In this document: piece after piece, positions 57,635 to 64,000 of the stretch
How the letters are laid out: each line of letters starts with the position of its first letter
How positions within the stretch are numbered: the stretch's first letter is position 1
From: Ganoderma boninense
Taxonomy: Eukaryota > Basidiomycota > Agaricomycetes > Polyporales > Polyporaceae
Reading direction: 5' to 3'
NCBI GenBank assembly: GCA_002900995.3
Contig: CM035312.1
Coordinates: 558,001 to 622,000, forward strand
Length of the DNA: 64,000 nucleotides
The notes under the pieces: model-generated
Told to the model about the DNA's origin: nothing
What the model saw: the letters and a program-made list of their open reading frames with translations, nothing else
Database searches by the model: none
Made by a program: the position numbers and the translations under genes

Positions 57635-59919
57635 GTTTACGAGGAAAACTTGAAGGTCCTGCAACAAGTGCAAGCTGGTGAGCAACGGTTTTTGTTTGTT
57701 TTGGCGTTGGAGTCGATGATATGCATACGTGAAAAGAGCGGGGGTCGCGAGCCGTTGACGAACTCGTTCAGAATAGAAAAGAGGGCCTGGAAAGCAGAAG
57801 GGTTCACACAACCGGTGTGCGAGTGTAAAAGGCGGATGGAAGAAAGGGAATGAGGTGGACGCCTCCATTCCCCTCTCCCTTATATACCAATGTCCTCAAG
57901 CTCGGACTGCGGAGGCTTCGCCAGGACTCCACGGCGGTGTCAAGAATCCGTTCACAGCTCGCTTCACCCGGGCCTTCGCTCGTGCAGGCATCGGCGACTG
58001 GTCATAGCTGACGGCCACTGGAAGTCGACTCTTGTTGCTCTGTTCAGAAGGGTGGTGTCCGGATTCGTTCGCAAGGCTCTTCTGGTCATTTCAGCCTTCA
58101 GGTGTCCACCACAGCAGCTCCCTTTTCGTGCTCTAGGCATGCGTTTTGTCGTGTCGTTTCTTTCGTTTCGTTTCGCCCCCCTCCCCCCAACTCCATCTCC
58201 AACTTGGACCAAATCATGCCAAGCTCAAGGCTTAGATCATGATGGTTGGCTCCGACCTTCGTCGTGTTCAATCTCTCGGGCCGAGCTCAGAGGAGCCCTG
58301 TAAACACCTCGTTACGCCCCGCAGTGTCCGCGAAATTCATGCTGACTCCAAGTGACTCTCGATTTCAGTGCTCGGCACTCGCCCCCCGGCCATCGGTGAA
58401 TACAGAGCCCGAGCTCCGGGTATGTATGGATGCGCGGTGAGCCCTTGTGATTCTCTTTCGGTCTCTAAGATCTAGCTTTTGCAAAAAGAATAATGCCCGC
58501 CCCATCTAGATGTGTTCGGCCCGAGGCCTAGCGAGCCAGAGACTAGCGCACTTCGAGAAAGGTGAAGTCAATGTCCCGTCGTGCAACTTGTGCAGACCGT
58601 GCCTGCACAGGCCCGTGCGAGACTCGCAACATGATGTTCACAGCTGGCAGGGTCATAGGAACGGTATGCCATAGAACGCTGGCCTCCGAGCCAGTCCCAT
58701 ATGCATATAGCCGCGAAGACAGCAATGGATGGGAGTCGCACCCACCGGAGTAAGTATACTGGATCATACTGCAGTGCAGAACGCGATCTACAACGACGCG
58801 TTCCGAGAACCAGTTTGCAGGCGATCTCAAGGACGGGTCGAACCCGCTAGTGGCGAGCAGACAATCGTTCTGGGCTGACGATCTGGCCTGATATCAGCTG
58901 AACATCCTGGTCTCGTACCCTACCGTCTGGGTAAGAGACCAGAACATCCCAGAACTTGCCTCGGAGAAGCCTCGTTTAGTAGGTGTCCCAAATCAAAATC
59001 CGTTTTGCTGGTCCGGATGTTGCAAGCCCCTTCTCCGCAATTCGCAGGCACCTAAGTCCGCGTTGGGTCGTTCCAGGGATACATCCACCATCTGCTTTAT
59101 TCCATTGAACATTTTGTTGTCAACGCGGGCTAGCACATGTACAACACCTGCGGTTGCATTGTACCCTCATCGTGTCCCAAACTCAAGCAAAAGGCCTCCA
59201 ATACCCTATTACACCCACTAACCCTAAATTTCACACTAACTCCATATCAATCTACGTCCAGCCCCTCACCCCGGCGGCCACTGGTGAGCTAAGCCTGCGC
59301 TTGTAACCCCGGATCGAGCGATGCGAACACCACTCCCATGTATCCTGCATCCTCTCACAAGCTGGGGGCTTCGAATAGGCAGGCTACCGCATGCAGGGTG
59401 GACCTTAGCAGATACTTGAATTTATAATTCAATTTGAAGTCGTTGAAGCAACCGGACTAACGAGCTCGAGAAAGTAGGTGCCCCAACGCTTCGAACAAGT
59501 CATAAAAAAAATACTGCGATCATGCCCGCAGAGGCCCGCCTAGAGGCTCGTAGCATCATGCACCACGTACAGGATCCGGAGATGTTCAACGACGTCAATC
59601 ACTATCACTGGTAATCACGAGTTACCAAATGGTTCAGATAGCTCGGATCCGGGATTGGTATACGCTCCTCCGCCCAGTCGAGCTTCTCTAGCCATAGTTT
59701 CACCGCAAACCCCTTCAAGTTTACTCTAGTTAGACTATCGACCTCTTTCCGCCGGCTTGTCGGAAGCCCTAACTGGCCGGCGCAGCACATCGCAGCCGCC
59801 TGCAAACTCAGCTATACGCGTGCCTCAGTTAACCCATGTGGCCCGAATCAACACAAAGTGCAATCTCCAAATGTCGCAACAATGAAGAGTGGAATGTGCG
59901 CTCGAGACACCAAAGCCTT
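57635..59919. other. Promoter of the single-module gene, then gene-poor DNA with a hairpin
   Basis: 57635-57890 is leader and TATA region of the minus-strand BAS2-like gene. Farther right I see no supportable gene. A 66-codon minus frame (59605-59805) has a protein-like composition (KLWLEKLDWAEERIPIPDPSY) that I do not recognise and may be a relic. A near-perfect hairpin lies at 58907-58942. Confidence 0.45.
58907..58942. repeat. Hairpin, 14-bp arms with one mismatch
   Basis: CTGGTCTCGTACCC (58907-58920) and GGGTAAGAGACCAG (58929-58942) pair over 13 of 14 positions around an 8-base loop. Short GAACATCC direct repeats flank it (58900-58906 and 58942-58949). There is no neighbouring stop codon that it would serve as terminator. 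Confidence 0.75.
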
Positions 59920-61303
59920 CTACGCGAGGTAGTTCCTCCATGCCGACCTCCATGCTGCGTTCGCGCCTGTCTCGATGACGTCCTGATAGCAATGGCAGCG
60001 CGTTAGCAAAACGATTCAGTGCGCGAGCGAGCAGACAAAAACATACGCCGTGGCACGGGATGTAGCGGTCGAAATCCCAGGACGCGACCGTCTTCGCGTC
60101 CCGAATCATCTCGCTGTCAACGCAGGCCTGGTGGTCAGCTGATGTCCCAGGTCTACGAGGGTCGGCAGAGGCACTTACGCTTTGCTCTCCTGCTTCGCCA
60201 TGATGAACAGCCTCATCGACAGCCCCGTAGGAATGAGCCCAGAGAAGAGCAGAGATTTCGGCGACTCCTTCGACTTGGAGTACTAGAGCACGACGTCATA
60301 AGATACACAGGTAGATTTATGGACCTGCTAGGCATACCTGCTCATGGGGTGGGTTATTGAACAGGAGGTCGGCCGCGATCACGGTCTTGGAGGGCTTGTG
60401 CAGGAACGCGATGTCCCGGTTTGCGAAGCCGGTGAAGTGGCTGTAAGGAAGTGTTAGCGGCGTTGCGTTACATGGAGTGTAGCTCTGGCGAGGCAGACGA
60501 ACCAGCCGATGATCTCATCCTCGTAGCCAAACTTGGCGTCGGGATTGGCCGCGCTGTATTCTATCGTAAAGAACGTGTCAAAACACAACAGCCGAGGTCG
60601 CTTCAGTTGATCTTTGTGGCGGCATTGAGATGCGATCGGCAGAGAGGGATGCTTCTGCCAGACCACTCTCACATGGACGTGCAAGGGAAAATCAGAAAGT
60701 ACTCACCGCCATCCAGTCCGAACTCAAGTTTCTTTCTCTTGAGCAGGTCCTCCGGGCCAATAACCTTAGCGTTGGGGTACGCCTCCTTATAGTGCTCTAC
60801 CAGCGACACCAGACGTGACGAGAGTATGAGCGAAAGCCTCGATGACTAGAAGCAGATGGCACTCACTAACGAAAAGCCAATGGAACGCGTTGCCAGCAAT
60901 AATATACCTGAGCATCGCTTCAATGGTACCAAAACGGCTAGAGGGACGTGGCAGCTTACTTGACATCTCCCAGTTCAGCCAGCTTTTGCCTTGTCTCGTC
61001 CGTCAGAGGGGTGGACGCCAGGATCCACACATCCCCGGACTGGAGCCTGATCGCAGTCGAACGCCCGCCAATCGGTGCGAAGCCGAAGAGGGTGAACGGC
61101 CTGCGGGAATCGTTGAAGTTGTGGGGTTGAGGGTCGATGTATGCATGAGAGAGTAGGCCGAACGGAGGCGCTGCTCGTACCTCGAGAATGTCCACACATC
61201 TTGGGTCACCTAGACGTTTACGCACGGACAACATTAGGTTTCTGTCGACTTTTATATGCGCCACGGTGCCAGGTCTCACCTCCCTGATCACGATATCGGA
61301 CAT
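59920..61303 (-). CDS. DUF4336 protein, metallo-beta-lactamase-like (239 aa)
   Basis: Ten exons (61303-61280, 61209-61181, 61100-60960, 60907-60867, 60796-60707, 60560-60503, 60440-60338, 60282-60179, 60113-60047, 59982-59920) join in frame to 239 residues. The product reads MSDIVIREVTQDVWTFSRPF, then GRSTAIRLQSGDVWILASTPLT, KYIIAGNAFHWLFVKHYKEAYPNA, DLLFNNPPHEQ, ASWDFDRYIPCHG and DVIETGANAAWRSAW. This is the layout of DUF4336 proteins, which have a metallo-beta-lactamase-like fold but usually lack a complete HxHxDH metal site; none is seen here. Function is unknown, and the absence of a signal peptide suggests the cytosol. The gene is remarkably intron-dense for its length. A decayed relative lies at 55336. 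Confidence 0.9.
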
Positions 61304-61875
61304 GGCGACGATGGTCCACTAGGAGAGCTAGAGAGAAAAGGTGGAGGAGAGATGACGAGAATCAGGGAGTTGGGTGTTCGGGTCAAGGAGCACGATCTTG
61401 ACACGGTCACCGGTCACCGGTATAAGAGCCCAAGCGGGTTGGAAAGTGGCAGGCACGACGGGTGTAAATCATCATGACGGCGCTGAGTCCTGACAACCAG
61501 GTTGGATATAGTCTATAGAGCTTCCCAGCCAGCGGTTACCGGCTACCAGTCGGAGTTCGTGGACCACAGAAACAGGCTGGAGGGGCACAAGCAGGTCACC
61601 AGCAGAGACTGGCTGACAGAATTGATTTCAAGTGGGCTATCCGAAGCAGAGACAAGGCAAATGGAGTTGGAAGGGAAGAGGCCATGACAGAGGCGCCAGG
61701 CCAAAGGGGTTGGAATCACCGGACAGGGCAATGGGATCGTTTGGCGCGCACCGTCCATCGTCTCCTCGTTCCCCTCTGCCATTCTGTCGCACGGCTAGAC
61801 TCCTCACTTTCGCGACACAGCTCTACTCCGTCACCGCTTGTCTCCGACATACGTACACCTCTCCAATCACGCACC
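61304..61875. promoter_or_regulatory. Divergent promoter between DUF4336 and SRP19 genes
   Basis: About 570 bp between two divergent starts. GGTATAAGAG near 61419 is TATA-like. CACGGTCACCGGTCACCGG near 61402 contains a short GGTCACC direct repeat. No gene is seen. Confidence 0.45.
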
Positions 61876-62990
61876 ATGTCGCGGCGCACTGCAGTCGTGG
61901 AGGAAGAGTTCGACGATGACACTGATCTCCCGCTCCCGAACAAGCCCCTTCCAAACACCGGCACTCGGGGCGCCATCCTCGAGGAGCTCGACTACTCCGA
62001 GGACGAAGACGACGCACCAACGCTGCTCGAGCCCCATGCGGGGCCCGCGTCTCCGTCACTGTCGCAGTTCAGGCCAGGGGCGGGGATAGATCCGTCGTCC
62101 AAGACCGTGACGGACCTGACGCCATACAAGAAGTACGTTCCCCCCTCTCCTCCCCACCGCACCCGGTGCCGTGCGTGCGTTCCGCGTGCGGCCGCCAACA
62201 ACTGGAACTGGACGCTGCGTTTAGGTGGACATGCATCTACCCCATATACATCGATGCGAAGCGGCCGTGCGGGACGGGCGAGCGGCGCATAGCGCGGGCC
62301 AAGAGCGTGTGGTGGCCCCTCAGCAAGGACATCGCGGACGCGACAAACCGCCTCGGCCTCGGGACCCTGCACGAAGTGAACAAGGCGCACCCGCGCGACT
62401 GGGAGAACCCTGGTCGCGTGCGTGTGCAGTGGAAGAAGGACGGCCGGCTGGTCAACCCGGCGATCAAGACCAGTACGTCTCGTCTTCCCCTACCTGGTTA
62501 CCGTGCGCATGCCCGCTCTGCCGTTGCCGCTGGGTGTGCTGCGTCCGCCCGGGGTACGCTGCTTATGCGTGCTTTGCTTCTAGAGAAGCAGCTCCTGGAG
62601 ATGATCTCGTTCCAGATCCAGATGCTCAAGCCCGATAACGTCCCCAAGGCCCCATACGACTCGGATCCTACACCCCAGACTACGGAGCCACCTGCACCGT
62701 CTACCCCTCTAAAGGGCAAGCAGCCCGCAAAGGGTGGATCCAAGGCGACGTCCGTGTCAAATACAACGATTTCACCGTCGCCGGACACGAAGCGTCCTGC
62801 CAAGGTCCCCTCTCCACCTCAACCCTGGCCGCAACTCACGAGCCGGGTGTCGCCCTACTCTCCTGCGCTCCCTTCTGGGGTGCTAATAGAGACGGTGAAG
62901 GCGGGCATGAACGCAGAAGCAGCGCCGGGCATAGGAGGTGGAGGCGGTGGAGGGAAGGGCAAGCGGAAGGTCGTGCGTGTACGAGGCTAG
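61876..62990 (+). CDS. SEC65: Signal recognition particle subunit SRP19/Sec65 (303 aa)
   Basis: Exons 61876-62132, 62225-62472 and 62584-62990 join in frame to 303 residues. An acidic N-terminal region of about 85 residues precedes the SRP19 fold: WTCIYPIYIDAKRPCGTGERRIARAKSVWWPLSKDIADAT, then LGTLHEVNKAHPRDWENPGRVRVQW, then KKQLLEMISFQIQMLKPDN. The protein binds SRP RNA helices 6 and 8 and primes Srp54 loading for co-translational ER targeting. The C-terminus is a low-complexity Pro/Ser/Lys region ending in a Gly run and KGKRKVVRVRG, the Lys/Arg tail common in SRP19. At 303 residues it is longer than the human form (about 144) but similar to fungal Sec65 proteins with N- and C-terminal extensions. 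Confidence 0.95.
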
Positions 62991-63507
62991 GGGGACGTTG
63001 GTATCTACCGAACCCGTGCATATGTACGTTGTAGACTTACTCCATCAATGTAATCTCGTGCAATTCCCCATGCAGTGTCCGCTGACAAGTACAGAACGTG
63101 ATTGCCGTATGGGATGAAGTCCGGCATGGTAAAGTGACCCAGCTCAGTAATCGTCCGCCCATAATCTCACTTATCTGCATCGCTGATATTCCGCCGTCTT
63201 TTAGAGTGTCTATTCAATCACCATTCGTCACATAATCAACACTGTTTTCTCAGTGCGTTGCTTGCCCGTCAGATCTGGCCCCCAGTCTCCTGGTCTGCAT
63301 GCTTGGTTATGGTTATCCCAAGGATTATACTTTTCGTTCCGGTGTGGCGGTGTTTCGCATTCTACTTGCACTGACAGTGTGTAGGCAAGTCGCGCCGATT
63401 TGACGCACGCCAACGACCCGACCCGCCCAAAGCATCTAGGCTTGATCAGATGGAATCAGCAACCATCCGTCCAGAATGAATGGCATGTAAGTACATACAA
63501 TAGATCA
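62991..63507. other. 3' flank of SRP19 gene; no gene seen
   Basis: About 500 bp of lower-GC sequence after the SRP19 stop. Nothing beyond possible 3' UTR is recognised. Confidence 0.4.
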
Positions 63508-64000
63508 TTAGATAAATGTTGTGGTTTGCCAAGAATAACTAAGAGCGCGAAATGGCCGTCGGCGAGAGCGTGAGACACCCCGCCCATCGATGCATATCGG
63601 CACATCTGATTAGTATCCGCTCTGCAAGCACAGTCTGAAGGCATACCTTGAGTCTTGACGGCGACCTTCAGCTTCATCCAAACTTCCTCATAACCCCATC
63701 CGTTGTCTTGGAAACCCCTTGGAGGTGCAGATGGGTGCCGATAAGCGCCACCCCGCACTTTGATCGCAATCGGTCGTCGGTCGCGCCACCCGCCCTTCCC
63801 GATATGGTGATTCGATACTCGTGGCGGCAGAGCAACCGCAGGGCTTGCCACAGTCTCTCTACCTGCTTTTCCTTGCACCACCACCACCACCCTTGCCAAC
63901 GTCCAGAGACATCGCCTGGCTCTCTCGAACAACCAAGGTCGTCCGTACCTCTCATCGTTTGCGATCGATGCCACAAGCGTCCGATAACGTCTCGAGAAGG
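63508..64000 (-). CDS. Possible 3' end of an unrecognised gene, cut by window edge
   Basis: The minus strand is open from the right edge through VASIANDERYGRPWLFERARR and GWGYEEVWMKLKVAVKTQ. A putative 41-bp intron (63606-63646, GTATGC to AATCAG) would join it to DVPICIDGRG and a stop at 63508. Unspliced, it runs to 63456. The putative intron is shorter than the others in this window and its branch site is very close to the acceptor, so the model is weak. I do not recognise the product, and another frame of the same strand is also open. Confidence 0.22.

Noticed and set aside
59190..59235. CCCTAA-like words suggesting telomeric repeat
   Set aside because: Only one TAACCCTAA unit is present; there is no array.

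Overview
The window reads as a basidiomycete nuclear chromosome, most likely an agaricomycete (mushroom or polypore class). The genes are GC-rich and split by many short introns of about 50-90 bases with GTRNGY donors and YAG acceptors. Single-copy eukaryotic genes (Mediator subunit Med22, SRP19/Sec65, a tRNA-Thr) lie among fungal secreted-protein and oxidoreductase families. Species cannot be told from the sequence alone.

Layout. 1-11.2 kb is an aldo/keto reductase (AKR) cluster: a gene cut by the left edge (minus), one at 6963-8353 (minus) and one at 9629-11236 (plus). An apparently intact Ty1/copia retrotransposon (1266-6669; identical 415-bp LTRs; 5-bp target duplication) sits about 400 bp upstream of the first AKR start. 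A broken AKR copy follows at 16.6-17.8 kb and a fifth, intact copy lies at 46.5-47.8 kb. Between these, on the minus strand, are two thioredoxin-fold genes in tandem: an SSP411/DUF255 protein with a probable mitochondrial presequence, and a thioredoxin-TPR protein. A SAM methyltransferase (18.4-19.3 kb) and an unrecognised gene (20.2 kb) come next.

20.8-45.3 kb is gene-poor. The only confident gene is a bHLH-zipper transcription factor (29982-32505, minus), with about 9 kb and 10 kb of GC-rich, microsatellite-bearing sequence on either side. A decayed gene resembling mitochondrial ribosomal protein bL31m lies near 43 kb.

45.3-49.6 kb is a compact module: two paralogous Rossmann-fold (atypical SDR) reductase genes, both plus, flank the fifth AKR, which is minus. 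After the tRNA-Thr and Med22 comes a secreted-protein block: a GH18 chitinase with a Ser/Thr-rich stalk, then two paralogous small secreted cysteine-rich genes resembling fungal BAS2 (biotrophy-associated secreted protein 2). One of these carries three copies of the cysteine module and the other carries one; their promoters and intron position are shared. A ten-exon DUF4336 gene (59.9-61.3 kb) has a decayed partial relative near 55.4 kb. SRP19 and a poorly supported gene end close the window.

Functional reading (inference): apart from housekeeping genes, the window is dominated by duplicated NAD(P)H-dependent reductases of the kind fungi use for aldehyde and xenobiotic reduction, and by secreted wall-active or cysteine-rich proteins. 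I see no CRISPR array, no classical secondary-metabolite core enzyme and no rRNA. Exon joins quoted below were worked out by hand and checked for reading-frame closure where lengths are given.
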